Both the position numbers and the translations under genes were made by a program. Positions 41,167-49,551 of a DNA stretch of 64,000 nt are shown piece by piece (the first letter of the stretch is position 1; each line of letters starts with the position of its first letter). Source of the DNA: Mycobacterium sp. KBS0706 (lineage in GTDB: Bacteria; Pseudomonadota; Alphaproteobacteria; DSM-16000; Inquilinaceae); the NCBI RefSeq assembly GCF_005938675.2, contig NZ_VCCH02000002.1, positions 146,873 through 210,872 of the forward strand, given 5' to 3'. The notes under the pieces were generated by a model. The model was not told the origin of the DNA and searched no databases. It saw only the letters and a list, made by a program, of their open reading frames with translations.

Positions 41167-42096
41167 ATGAAGACCCGTATCGCCGTCGCCGCGCTGGCCC
41201 TGCTGGCCGGCACCGCCCTCGGCTCCCCCGCCTGGGCCAAGGACAAGGTGATCGGCCTGGCCGTCGCCAACCTGCAGGCCGACTTCTTCAACCAGATCAA
41301 GCAGTCGGTCGAGGCCTCGGCCAAGGAACAGGGAATCAAGGTCGTCACCGTCGACGCCAAGGGCGATTCCGCCACCCAGGTCAGCCAGATCCAGGACCTG
41401 ATCACCCAGCAGATCGACGCGCTGATCTACATCCCGGCCGGCGCCACCGCCGCCAGCGTTCCGGTGAAGGCGGCCAAGGCGGCCGGCATCCCGGTGGTCG
41501 CGGTCGACCGCAACCCGGCCGACGCGCCGGGCGACACCTTCATCGCCACCGACAGCGTCGCCGCGGCTCGCACGCTGGGCGAGTACGTCTGCAAGGTCAC
41601 TGGCGGCAAGGGCAATGTCGCCATCATCCAGGGCCAGCTCGGCACCACGCCGGAGCAGGACCGCGACAAGGGCTTCACCGAGGCGCTGGCCAAGTGCCCG
41701 GACCTCAAGGTCGTGGCGAAGCAGGCCAGCACCATGTGGATGCAGGATGAGGGCTTCAACATCGCCCAGGACATGCTGCAGCGCGACCCGGACATCTCGG
41801 TGTTCTTCGGCCGGGCCGATGCGTTGGCGCTGGGCGCGGCCCAGGCGGTGAAGGTCGCCAATCTCGACCACAAGACTTGGATCTTCGGCTTCGACGGCGA
41901 TGTCGCCGGGCTGAAGGCGGTGCAGGCCGGCACGCTGGACGCGACCATGACCCAGACCACCCAGCAGATGGGCCGGCTGGCGCTGCAGTCGGCGCTGGAG
42001 CTGGCGGATGGCAAGAAAGTCCCGGCCGATCAGCTGCAGGCGGCGACGCTGACGACCAAGGACAATGTCGCCGGCTTCATCGAGAAGCACCCCTGA
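41167..42096 (+). CDS. periplasmic sugar-binding protein, RbsB-like
   Basis: The 309-residue protein has a Sec signal peptide (MKTRIAVAALALLAGTALGSPAWA, by position residues 1-24) and the periplasmic-binding protein type 2 pattern KVIGLAVANLQADFFNQIKQ, with VDRNPAD and IFGFDGDVAG in the ligand cleft. A strong AGGAGAGGAAAG precedes the ATG. It is the specificity determinant of the importer. Its stop overlaps the ATPase start as TGATG. Confidence 0.95.
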   Translation: MKTRIAVAALALLAGTALGSPAWAKDKVIGLAVANLQADFFNQIKQSVEASAKEQGIKVVTVDAKGDSATQVSQIQDLITQQIDALIYIPAGATAASVPVKAAKAAGIPVVAVDRNPADAPGDTFIATDSVAAARTLGEYVCKVTGGKGNVAIIQGQLGTTPEQDRDKGFTEALAKCPDLKVVAKQASTMWMQDEGFNIAQDMLQRDPDISVFFGRADALALGAAQAVKVANLDHKTWIFGFDGDVAGLKAVQAGTLDATMTQTTQQMGRLALQSALELADGKKVPADQLQAATLTTKDNVAGFIEKHP

Positions 42097-43613
42097 TGGC
42101 GGGCGCGGCGACCGTTCGCGCCGCCGTGGCGGAGAGCCCTGAAGGGCTCTCCATCCGCGGCATCGGCAAGGCCTATGGCGCCGTCACCGTGCTGGAGGGC
42201 GTCGACCTCGACATCCGCCCGGGCGAAGTGCTGGCCCTGCTGGGCGAGAACGGCGCCGGCAAATCGACTCTGTCCTCGGTCATCTCCGGCCTGGTGCCGC
42301 CCACCATGGGGACCATGACCTGGCAGGGGCGGCCCTACGCTCCCACACGGCCAGGCGACGCGATCGCCGCCGGCATCGGCCTGATCCATCAGGAGATGAA
42401 GCTGCTGCCGGACCTGACGATCGCGGAGAACGTGTTCGTCGGCCGGCTGCCGAGCAAGGGCGGGCGGATCGACCGGGCGGAGATGAACCGCCGCGCCGGC
42501 GAGCAGCTGCAGCGCCTGGGCCTCGACATCGCCCCGACCAAGCTGGTGCGCGAGTTGCGGGTGGCGGCGCAGCAGCAGGTCGAGATCGCCAAGGCCCTGA
42601 CCCTGAACTCCCGCCTGCTGATCCTGGACGAGCCGACCGCGGCGCTGGGCGGGGAGGAGACGGAGCGGCTGTTCCAGCAGATCGACCGGCTGAAGCGCGA
42701 CGGCGTCTCCTTCATCTATATCAGCCACCGGCTGGACGAGATCGCCCGCATCGCCGACCGCGTCGCGGTGCTGCGCGACGGGCGCCTGGTCGCCACCCAT
42801 GAGACGGCGCAAGTGCCGGTCAAGACGCTGGTCGAGCAGATGGTCGGCCGCAGCGTCGACCGGATGTTCCCGTCCGTTTCGGTGCCGGGCGAGCCGGCAC
42901 GGCTCGATGTCTCCGGCCTCACCGCCGCCGACGGCGCCTTCCGCGACATCAGCTTCACCGTGCGCGCAGGCGAGGTGTTCGGCATCGCCGGCATCGTCGG
43001 CGCGGGCAGGACCGAGCTGGTGCGCGGCGTCGTCGGCGCCGACCCCGTGGCGTCCGGCGAGGTGGCGGTGGACGGAAGGCCGGTCGACCTGCGCGGCCCG
43101 TCCGATGCGATCCGCGCCGGCGTCATGCTGGTGCCGGAGGACCGCAAGCTGCAGGGCGTGGTGCTGGATCACACCATCGCCGACAACATCGCCTATGCCA
43201 ATTTCGACCGCATCGCGCCCGGCGGCTGGATCAGCCCGGCGCGGGTGCGCGGCTTCGCCGCCGACCTGATCGCGCGGATGGGGGTGAAGGGCACGCCAGG
43301 CCAGCGCGCCGGGAATCTCTCCGGCGGCAACCAGCAGAAGGTCGTGATCGCGAAATGGATCGCGCGCGACCCCAAGGTGTTCATCCTGGACGAGCCGACC
43401 CGCGGCATCGATGTCGGCGCCCGGGCCGCGATCTACGACGTCATCGCCGGCCTTGCCGCCTCCGGCATGGCGGTGGTGGTGGTCAGCTCCGACCTCGACG
43501 AGGTGCTGGGCCTGTCGCACCGGATCATGGTGCTGGCCCGCGGCCGCAACCAGGGCATCCTCGACCGCGACCAGGCCAGCCGCGTCGCGGTGATGGAACT
43601 CGCAACCCGCTGA
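42096..43613 (+). CDS. sugar ABC transporter ATP-binding protein, RbsA-like double ATPase
   Basis: The 505-residue protein has two ABC domains as in RbsA/XylG. The first has Walker A GENGAGKST and Walker B LLILDEPTAALGG; the second has a modified Walker A GIVGAGRTELVRG and the signature LSGGNQQKVVIAKW with FILDEPTRGIDVG. The asymmetry is normal for this family. It drives the RbsC-like channel. The start ATG 42096 shares bases with the binding-protein stop. Confidence 0.95.
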   Translation: MAGAATVRAAVAESPEGLSIRGIGKAYGAVTVLEGVDLDIRPGEVLALLGENGAGKSTLSSVISGLVPPTMGTMTWQGRPYAPTRPGDAIAAGIGLIHQEMKLLPDLTIAENVFVGRLPSKGGRIDRAEMNRRAGEQLQRLGLDIAPTKLVRELRVAAQQQVEIAKALTLNSRLLILDEPTAALGGEETERLFQQIDRLKRDGVSFIYISHRLDEIARIADRVAVLRDGRLVATHETAQVPVKTLVEQMVGRSVDRMFPSVSVPGEPARLDVSGLTAADGAFRDISFTVRAGEVFGIAGIVGAGRTELVRGVVGADPVASGEVAVDGRPVDLRGPSDAIRAGVMLVPEDRKLQGVVLDHTIADNIAYANFDRIAPGGWISPARVRGFAADLIARMGVKGTPGQRAGNLSGGNQQKVVIAKWIARDPKVFILDEPTRGIDVGARAAIYDVIAGLAASGMAVVVVSSDLDEVLGLSHRIMVLARGRNQGILDRDQASRVAVMELATR

Positions 43614-43632
43614 ATCAAGGGAATATCCGACC

Positions 43633-44400
43633 GTGCAGATCTTCCGGCTCGATGATCAGATCGCCTTCGTCACCGGCGCCGGCAGCGGTATCGGCCAGCG
43701 CATCGCCGTCGGCCTGGCCGAGGCCGGCGCCGACGTCGCCCTGTTCGACCTGGCGGCATCGGAGGCCGGCCTTGCCGACACCGCCGGCCGCATCCGGGCG
43801 CTGGGCCGCCGGGCGCTGACCCTGACCGGCGACGTGACCCAGGCCGCCGACCTGGCCGCGGGGGTCGACGCGGTCGAGGCCCAGCTCGGCGCGCTCACGG
43901 TCGCGGTGAACTGCGCCGGGATCGCCAACGCCACGGCGGCGGAGGACCTGCCGGAGGCGCAGTGGCAGCGCACCATCGACGTCAACCTGACCGGGGTTTT
44001 CCTGTCGGCGCAGGCCGAGGCCCGGGTGATGCTGCCGCGGGGACGCGGGTCGATCGTCAACATCGCCTCGATGTCGGGCTCGATCGTCAACCGCGGCCTG
44101 CTGCAGGCGCATTACAACACCTCCAAGGCCGGGGTGATCCATTTGACCAAGAGCCTGGCGATGGAGTGGGCCGACCGCGGCCTGCGAGTGAACGCGATCA
44201 GCCCCGGCTATACCCTGACGCCGATGAACCTGCGGCCCGAGGTGGCGGAGCAGCGCAAGATCTTCGAGCGCGACACGCCGCTGGGCCGGATGGCGACGGT
44301 GGACGAGTTGGTCGGCCCGGCGGTGTTCCTGGCCAGCGCCGCCGCGTCCTTCTGTACCGGCGTGGACCTGATCGTCGACGGCGGCTTCGTCTGCTGGTGA
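43633..44400 (+). CDS. SDR family oxidoreductase, D-arabinitol/threitol dehydrogenase-like
   Basis: The 255-residue SDR starts at GTG 43633 after an AAGGGA site. Motifs: TGAGSGIGQRIA, NCAG in VAVNCAGIAN, Ser in IASMSGSIVN, YNTSKAGVIHLTKSLAMEW and VDGGFVCW at the C-terminus, a pattern seen in arabinitol, threitol and sorbitol-type dehydrogenases. It is 19 bp after the ATPase gene and is the last gene of the operon. It probably oxidises an imported polyol to the ketose phosphorylated by the FGGY kinase. Confidence 0.93.
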   Translation: MQIFRLDDQIAFVTGAGSGIGQRIAVGLAEAGADVALFDLAASEAGLADTAGRIRALGRRALTLTGDVTQAADLAAGVDAVEAQLGALTVAVNCAGIANATAAEDLPEAQWQRTIDVNLTGVFLSAQAEARVMLPRGRGSIVNIASMSGSIVNRGLLQAHYNTSKAGVIHLTKSLAMEWADRGLRVNAISPGYTLTPMNLRPEVAEQRKIFERDTPLGRMATVDELVGPAVFLASAAASFCTGVDLIVDGGFVCW

Positions 44401-44447
44401 GGGCAGGGCGCCCGCTCTCCTTTCAGAGCAGGCCCTATCCCCTTTTC

Positions 44448-44518
44448 GTCATTCCCGCGAAAGCGGGAATCTCTTTCCCGTCAGGGCGTAAGGAGATTCC
44501 CGCTTTCGCGGGGATGAC
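44448..44518. repeat. inverted repeat family B between convergent genes
   Basis: A 71-bp element has 26-bp arms (44448-44473 and 44493-44518) that pair at 25 of 26 positions around a 19-base loop. Each arm also contains its own small hairpin, CCCGCGAAAGCGGG. The outer edges read GTCATTCCC and GGGATGAC, a dispersed repeat type common in Alphaproteobacteria. It sits between the converging SDR (stop 44400) and permease (stop 44572) genes, where it can serve as a two-way terminator. Confidence 0.85.
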
Positions 44519-44571
44519 AGGTCGGGGAGCTTTGAGAAGATCTCACAAGCGGGAGAGGCAAAGCCGCCGCT

Positions 44572-45465
44572 CTACTTCACCGCGCCCGCGGTCAGGCCGC
44601 GGATGATGTAGCGTTCGAGGAAGATGCCGATCACCGCGAGCGGCGCAATCGCCGCGGTCGACAGGGCCGCCATCGACCACCAGTTGATGCCTTGCGAGCC
44701 GGTCTGGCTGGCCACCATCACCGGCAGGGTCTTGGCGTCGGTGCTGGTCAGGAGGGCGGCGAAGAAATACTCGTTCCAGCACAGCACGACCGACAGGATG
44801 AAGGCCGCCACCATGCCCGGCAGGGCCAGCGGCAGCACGATGCGCAGGAAAGCCTGCCAGACGGTCGCGCCGTCCACCCGCGCCGCCTCCTCCAGCTCGA
44901 TCGGGATGGTGGCGAACTGGTCGCGCATGATCCAGATCACGATCGGCAGCACCATCAGCGCATAGACCAGGATCAGCCCGATCCGGGTGTCCAGCAGCGC
45001 CAGCTCCTTGTAGAGGACCAGGAACGGCATCGCCAAGACCACCGGTGGCAGGATCAGCTGCGACAGGAACCAGAACGAGATGTCCTTGTTCCGCCAGGGC
45101 CCGAACTTGTAGCGGAAGCGGCTGAGGCCGTAGGCGGCGAGCGAGCCGATCACGACCGCCAGCAGCGAGGCGCCGACCGAGGCGACGATGCTGTTCTCGA
45201 AGCGCAGCACGAACTCCTCGCGCACCGTCGAGGTCGCGCCGATCGTGTCCGGCGACAGGCCGAGCGAGCGCCAGCCGCGCCAGTCCGGCTGATAGTCGAC
45301 GAAGGGGATCAGATGCCCCTGCGTGACGTCGACCGCGGTCTTGAACGAGGTCGTCACGGTCCAGTAGATCGGGAACAGCGAGATGAAGGCCCACAGCAGC
45401 GCCGCGGCGTAGAGCAGCGTGCGGCCGGAGATGCGCTTCACGCGCCAGGTCGCCGCGCCGCTCAT
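44572..45465 (-). CDS. carbohydrate ABC transporter permease, MalG-like
   Basis: From ATG 45465 the protein has 297 residues and six membrane segments (first at LLYAAALLWAFISLFPIYWTV). The EAA loop ELEEAARVDGATVWQAFLRIVLPLALPGM is intact and typical of MalG/UgpE permeases. It pairs with the MalF-like subunit encoded upstream by an ATGA overlap. No ATPase gene is in this cluster, so a shared MsmX/UgpC-type ATPase elsewhere is expected. A longer frame back to 46167 is a shadow of the upstream gene. Confidence 0.94.
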   Translation of the reverse strand: MSGAATWRVKRISGRTLLYAAALLWAFISLFPIYWTVTTSFKTAVDVTQGHLIPFVDYQPDWRGWRSLGLSPDTIGATSTVREEFVLRFENSIVASVGASLLAVVIGSLAAYGLSRFRYKFGPWRNKDISFWFLSQLILPPVVLAMPFLVLYKELALLDTRIGLILVYALMVLPIVIWIMRDQFATIPIELEEAARVDGATVWQAFLRIVLPLALPGMVAAFILSVVLCWNEYFFAALLTSTDAKTLPVMVASQTGSQGINWWSMAALSTAAIAPLAVIGIFLERYIIRGLTAGAVK

Positions 45466-46586
45466 GTCAGCCGCCGCATCCAGCGGCTGACCAGGTTCAG
45501 GAGCGCGGTCACGAAGATGATGATCATGATGAAGTAGACCTGCGCCAGCATGGTGCCGTAGCCGACATTGGATCGGTCCCGGTACTCGCGATAGATGAAG
45601 CTCGACACCGTGTCGGTGGCGCCGCCGGGCCCGCCCGACGTGACGTTGATGACGATGTCGGCCAGCTTGAGCTCGAAGATGATCCGCAGGATGACCGCGG
45701 TGACGCTGACCGGCAGCATCAGCGGGAAGGTGATCTTCCAGAAGGACTGCCACGCCTTGGCGCCGTCGATCCGCGCCGCCTCCAGGATGTCGTTCGGTAT
45801 GGCCTGCAGCCCGGCCAGCAGCAGGATCATGATGAAGGGGATCGAGACCCAGCCATCCATCGCCATGATGCTGATCCGCGCCATCCAGGGCGAGGCGAAG
45901 AAGGCCGGGTTCTCCCAGCCCAGGAACCGGGCCAGCGACGCCGCCGGGCCGAAGCGGTATTCCATGATCGACTTGCCGATCATCCAGCTGACCGCGACCG
46001 GGCTCAGCATGAACGGCATCAGGAAGGCGACGCGGAAGAACTTGCGCGCCCGGATCTCGGCGTTCAGCAGCAGGGCCAGGCCGAAGGCGATGGCGTATTG
46101 CACCAGCACGGCCAGCACGTACCAGACCATGTTGCCGAGCGCGTTCCAGTAATAGGGATCGGCCCACAGCGCATAGATATTGTCGAGGCCGTTGAGCTGC
46201 CGGCCGGCGAAGGAGCTGAGGTTCCAGTCGGTGAAGGCGATGTAGAGCCCGAAGACGGTCGGGAAGATCACCATCGACACGGTGAACAGCACCGCCGGCA
46301 GCAGGAACAGCGCCCGGTGGCCGGCCTCGCCCCGGATCATCACCTGCCCGGCGCCCAGCGCCACCGCCCAGGCCAGATAGGTGTAGAGCAGGGGGCGCCA
46401 GGTCTCGAAGCCGATGGCGACGATTTCGGCCGAATCCAGCACCTGCAGCAGCGCCATCGCCGCGAGACCGAGGGTGGCGAGCCCGATCAGCCAGCGCCCC
46501 GCGGTCTTGCGGCCGGCGGGGATGTGCGACGAGACGGGCTTGATGCTGTGATCGCCGGCGAGGGCGCCGATCTCCGCTTCGCTCAT
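45462..46586 (-). CDS. carbohydrate ABC transporter permease, MalF-like
   Basis: The 374-residue permease is longer than usual: two additional hydrophobic segments (about 30-75) precede the conserved six-segment core that begins ALFLLPAVLFTVSMVIFPTVFGLYIAFTDW. The docking loop DILEAARIDGAKAWQSFWKITFPLMLPV is intact. It is the first permease of the pair and lies 238 bp downstream of the binding-protein gene; that gap contains repeat family C. The N-terminal soluble stretch of about 30 residues has no recognised motif. Confidence 0.94.
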   Translation of the reverse strand: MSEAEIGALAGDHSIKPVSSHIPAGRKTAGRWLIGLATLGLAAMALLQVLDSAEIVAIGFETWRPLLYTYLAWAVALGAGQVMIRGEAGHRALFLLPAVLFTVSMVIFPTVFGLYIAFTDWNLSSFAGRQLNGLDNIYALWADPYYWNALGNMVWYVLAVLVQYAIAFGLALLLNAEIRARKFFRVAFLMPFMLSPVAVSWMIGKSIMEYRFGPAASLARFLGWENPAFFASPWMARISIMAMDGWVSIPFIMILLLAGLQAIPNDILEAARIDGAKAWQSFWKITFPLMLPVSVTAVILRIIFELKLADIVINVTSGGPGGATDTVSSFIYREYRDRSNVGYGTMLAQVYFIMIIIFVTALLNLVSRWMRRLT

Positions 46587-46632
46587 GCTGGTCCGGACTC
46601 GCAGGGTGCCACGCAGGCCGAATTAAAGACGG

Positions 46633-46780
46633 TCCCCCCTCCCCCTGCGGGAGGGGAGTAGGGGGAGGGGGTTGTCGATCGAAGGGAGCCGCAGCGTCCG
46701 GACCGACGCTTCACCCAATCACAAGCATGCGGCGGCACGAACCCCCTTCCCCTGGCCCCCTCCCGCAAGGGGAGGGGGGA
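46633..46780. repeat. inverted repeat family C between binding-protein and permease genes
   Basis: Two 41-base arms (46633-46673 and 46740-46780), rich in C and G runs, are complementary at about 36 of 41 positions and enclose 66 bp of non-repeated sequence. Each arm holds a smaller GCGGGAGGGG-type hairpin. The element lies on the leader between the solute-binding-protein stop (46825) and the permease start (46586), where it would fold in the mRNA and could lower downstream permease expression. Confidence 0.75.
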
Positions 46781-46824
46781 CGAGGAGGGCAGGGGTTCGG
46801 ACATCGTTCCTGGCAATCCGGACG

Positions 46825-48486
46825 TCACAACCCGAGCGAGGCTCTGTACAGGGCGAGCTGCTTGTCCCGGCCGATCTGGTCGGTGAGCTTCTCCCAGGCC
46901 GCGGCGATGGCGTCGGCGCCCTGCTGGGCGGTGCTCTTGCCGGCGAAGACCTTGGCCAGCTCGTCCTCCGCCACGCTGTAGTACTGGAAGATGCCTGGGA
47001 TGCGCGGTTCGACCGCGGCATTCGGGTGGTTGTAGGACGTCGACTGCGAATTCAGGTAGGAGGTGGTGTAGGCTTCATTGTAGCCGGCGGAGATCCATTC
47101 CGGGATGTTGAAATGGCTGTTCCGGTAGGGTTGGAAGCCGGACGGATAGGCCGCCGTCCAGAGCGACAGGTCCTTGCCGCCGATATGCGCCGCGGCGCTC
47201 CAGGCCGCCTTGTGCTTGACCGAATCGCTGTCGACCCGGGCCATGACATAGACGCCCCAGCCGATATAGGCCATGTTCGGCGCGTAGTTCGGGCCGCTCG
47301 GCAGCTTGTCCCAGGCGCCGGTCTTGGCGTTCCAGACGTCGTCCGAGCCCGGCAGAATGCTGAAGCCGCAGACATCGCCGACCACCGAGGAATCGCTGGT
47401 GTTCGCCATCGATCCGACATCGCCCCACCAGGCCAGCATCGAGCCGGTGCCGGCCAGGAACTGCTGGAAGGCGGTGGTGTTGGGATCGGCGCCGAGCTGG
47501 TCGGCCGGCTCCGACGGCAGAGCGTCGATCACGTCCTGGATCGCCCGCACCCAGGCCGGGTTGTTGACGCGCGGCTTCATGGTGTCGACATCGAACAGCC
47601 AGGCCTTGTCATCCGGGTGCTTGGCATAGGCCGAGGCCCGGCTGCCCAGGAAGTAGAAGCCGAAGCCGCCCCAGGCCTTGGGCGCGTCGAGATAGCCATA
47701 GACATCCTGGCCGCCGACCTTCTTGCCCTTGAGGAACTTGGTCACCGCCTGGACCTGCTGCCAGGTCTTCGGCACGCCCCATTCGCCCTGGCCGCCGCCG
47801 TCCTTCCAGGCCTTGGCCAGGTCGGCGTCAGAGAAGACGTCGGTGCGGTAGTTGAAGTTGTGGCAGTCGCCGTCGATCGAGATCCGGTAGGTCTTGCCGT
47901 TCCAGGTGCCGACCGGGGCCTTCAGATAGGCGACATAGTCGTCCATCTCGATCTGGCCCTTGACCCAGTCCGGCATCTCCGAGGCCAGGCCCTTGCCGCA
48001 GACGTCGCCCTCGAACGGCGCGCCCATCTCGACGATGTCGAAATCGACCGTGCCGGTGGCGATCGACTGCTGCAGCCGCGGGTTGTAGTCGGCCTGGGCC
48101 AGGTCGATCCAGGTGATCTTGGCGCCGGTGTAGGTCTCCCAAGGCCGCAGGAAGCCGCGGAACAGCAGGTTGTGCAGGTTCTGGTTGTTCAGCCCCATGA
48201 AGGTCAGCTGCACGCCCTTGAACTCGCCCTCCTTCACCATCGCCTTGGTCGGCCCGAGGCACAGCTCACCGACCTTCTGCCAGTCGGCATCGGTCGGCGA
48301 CCCCTTGCCCACCCCCGGGATCTGCAGGATCTGGGCGCGCAGGTCGTTCTGCGCCAGCGCGGTCGAGGAGAGGGGGCCGAGCAGGCCCGTCGTGCCCAGG
48401 GCGGCGCCGAGCCCGGCGGCACCCTTCAGAACCGTGCGCCGGCTGGCCCGCATCCCGACGAGACGGTCGTAATCCTGTAGCTTCAC
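46825..48486 (-). CDS. carbohydrate-type ABC solute-binding protein, unusually long, Tat exported
   Basis: The 553-residue protein starts at GTG 48486, with AGGGAG seven bases before it. It has a Tat signal ASRRTVLKGAAGLGAALGTTG and probable cleavage after ALA-Q. The mature part fits family-1-like extracellular binding proteins but is about 100 residues longer than MalE. Motifs such as YLDAPKAWGGFGFYFLGSRASAYAK and GGKDLSLWTAAYPSGF lie in the C-terminal half. It is the receptor for the two permeases downstream. Its promoter region is shared with the divergent SgcQ-like gene and contains a LacI-type operator. Confidence 0.9.
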   Translation of the reverse strand: MKLQDYDRLVGMRASRRTVLKGAAGLGAALGTTGLLGPLSSTALAQNDLRAQILQIPGVGKGSPTDADWQKVGELCLGPTKAMVKEGEFKGVQLTFMGLNNQNLHNLLFRGFLRPWETYTGAKITWIDLAQADYNPRLQQSIATGTVDFDIVEMGAPFEGDVCGKGLASEMPDWVKGQIEMDDYVAYLKAPVGTWNGKTYRISIDGDCHNFNYRTDVFSDADLAKAWKDGGGQGEWGVPKTWQQVQAVTKFLKGKKVGGQDVYGYLDAPKAWGGFGFYFLGSRASAYAKHPDDKAWLFDVDTMKPRVNNPAWVRAIQDVIDALPSEPADQLGADPNTTAFQQFLAGTGSMLAWWGDVGSMANTSDSSVVGDVCGFSILPGSDDVWNAKTGAWDKLPSGPNYAPNMAYIGWGVYVMARVDSDSVKHKAAWSAAAHIGGKDLSLWTAAYPSGFQPYRNSHFNIPEWISAGYNEAYTTSYLNSQSTSYNHPNAAVEPRIPGIFQYYSVAEDELAKVFAGKSTAQQGADAIAAAWEKLTDQIGRDKQLALYRASLGL

Positions 48487-48582
48487 CGCGAATCTCCCTG
48501 TGGCATTCTCTTTGTTCTCGCCCTCCGCCGGGTCGGAACCGCCCTGGCCTGATCGCCCGATCGTTCCGGCCCCGGAAGGGCG

Positions 48583-48594
48583 TGAAACGTTTCA
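48583..48594. promoter_or_regulatory. TGAAACGTTTCA palindrome, candidate LacI-family operator
   Basis: A perfect 12-bp palindrome with a central CG lies in the 241-bp divergent region, 97 bp from the binding-protein start and 134 bp from the SgcQ-like start. LacI/GalR proteins recognise such CG-centred palindromes by minor-groove insertion. It is the only such site I found in this gap, and no LacI-family gene is present in the window, so the regulator must be encoded elsewhere. Confidence 0.6.
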
Positions 48595-48727
48595 TGGCGG
48601 CGCGGCCAGCGATGCGATTTCGGCGGGTGCCGAAGGCGATCCTGAGTATGATGCGGCCTCGATGGGGGCGCAAGGGAGCGGCCGGGGAGCCGCTCTACGC
48701 CAGTTGGAGCAGGGAAGGGACGCGCGG

Positions 48728-49546
48728 ATGGGCGCTACGGGCAATTTCCAGCGGGTGTTCGGCGACACGAAGCCGGTGATCGCGATGGTGCATTTCGGGG
48801 CCCTGCCGGGTGCGCCGCTCTACGACTCGGCGGCCGGCCTCGACGGGCTGCTCGACGGCGCGCGGCGGGACCTGCAGGCGCTGCAAGCGGCCGGCTTCGA
48901 CGCGGTGATGTTCGGCAACGAGAACGACCGGCCCTACGAGTTCAAGGTCGATACGGCCTCGACCGCGACCATGGCCTATCTGATCGGCCGGCTACGGTCG
49001 GAGATCACGGTGCCGTTCGGCGTCAACGTGCTGTGGGACCCGGCCAGCTCGGTCGCGCTGGCCGCCGCCACCGGCGCTGCCTTCATCCGCGAGATCATGA
49101 CCGGTACCTATGCCTCGGATATGGGGCCATGGAATCCCGATGCTGGAGAGGCGATGCGCTATCGCAACCGGCTCGGCCGCCAGGACCTGGCGATGCTGTA
49201 CAACATCTCCGCCGAATTCGCCTGGTCGCTGGACCGCCGCGACCTGGCCGACCGGGCGCGCAGCGCCGTGTTCTCCAGCATCCCGGACGCCATCCTGGTC
49301 TCCGGCACGATCACCGGCGAGGCGGCGGCGATGTCGGACCTCGAGGCGGTGAAGCGGGTGCTGCCGCACACTCCGGTCCTGGCCAACACCGGGGTCAAGC
49401 ACGAGACGGTCGCCGATGTGCTGCGCGTGGCCGATGGCTGCATCGTCGGCTCCTCGCTGAAGGTCGACGGCCACACCTGGAACGCGGTGGACCCCGACCG
49501 GGCGGCGGAGTTCATGCGCCTTGCCCGGGGCGCGCGGAAGGGCTGA
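48728..49546 (+). CDS. BtpA/SgcQ family protein
   Basis: The 272-residue product belongs to the BtpA family: KPVIAMVHFGALPGAPLYD at the start, FDAVMFGNENDRPYEF, IREIMTGTYASDMGPW and PVLANTGVKHETVADVLRVADGCIVGSSLK. It has a TIM-barrel-like pattern with a probable phosphate-binding end (GSSLK), suggesting a sugar-phosphate ligand, but no proven reaction is known to me. In E. coli, SgcQ is in the sgc operon with SgcX; here the SgcX-family gene follows after five bases. GGGAAGGGA precedes the ATG. Confidence 0.88.
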   Translation: MGATGNFQRVFGDTKPVIAMVHFGALPGAPLYDSAAGLDGLLDGARRDLQALQAAGFDAVMFGNENDRPYEFKVDTASTATMAYLIGRLRSEITVPFGVNVLWDPASSVALAAATGAAFIREIMTGTYASDMGPWNPDAGEAMRYRNRLGRQDLAMLYNISAEFAWSLDRRDLADRARSAVFSSIPDAILVSGTITGEAAAMSDLEAVKRVLPHTPVLANTGVKHETVADVLRVADGCIVGSSLKVDGHTWNAVDPDRAAEFMRLARGARKG

Positions 49547-49551
49547 CGGCG

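Noticed and set aside
40140..43613. Ribose importer proper (rbsACB)
   Set aside because: No ribokinase (PfkB type) or RbsD pyranase is present; kinase, transketolase and SDR genes point to another sugar or polyol.
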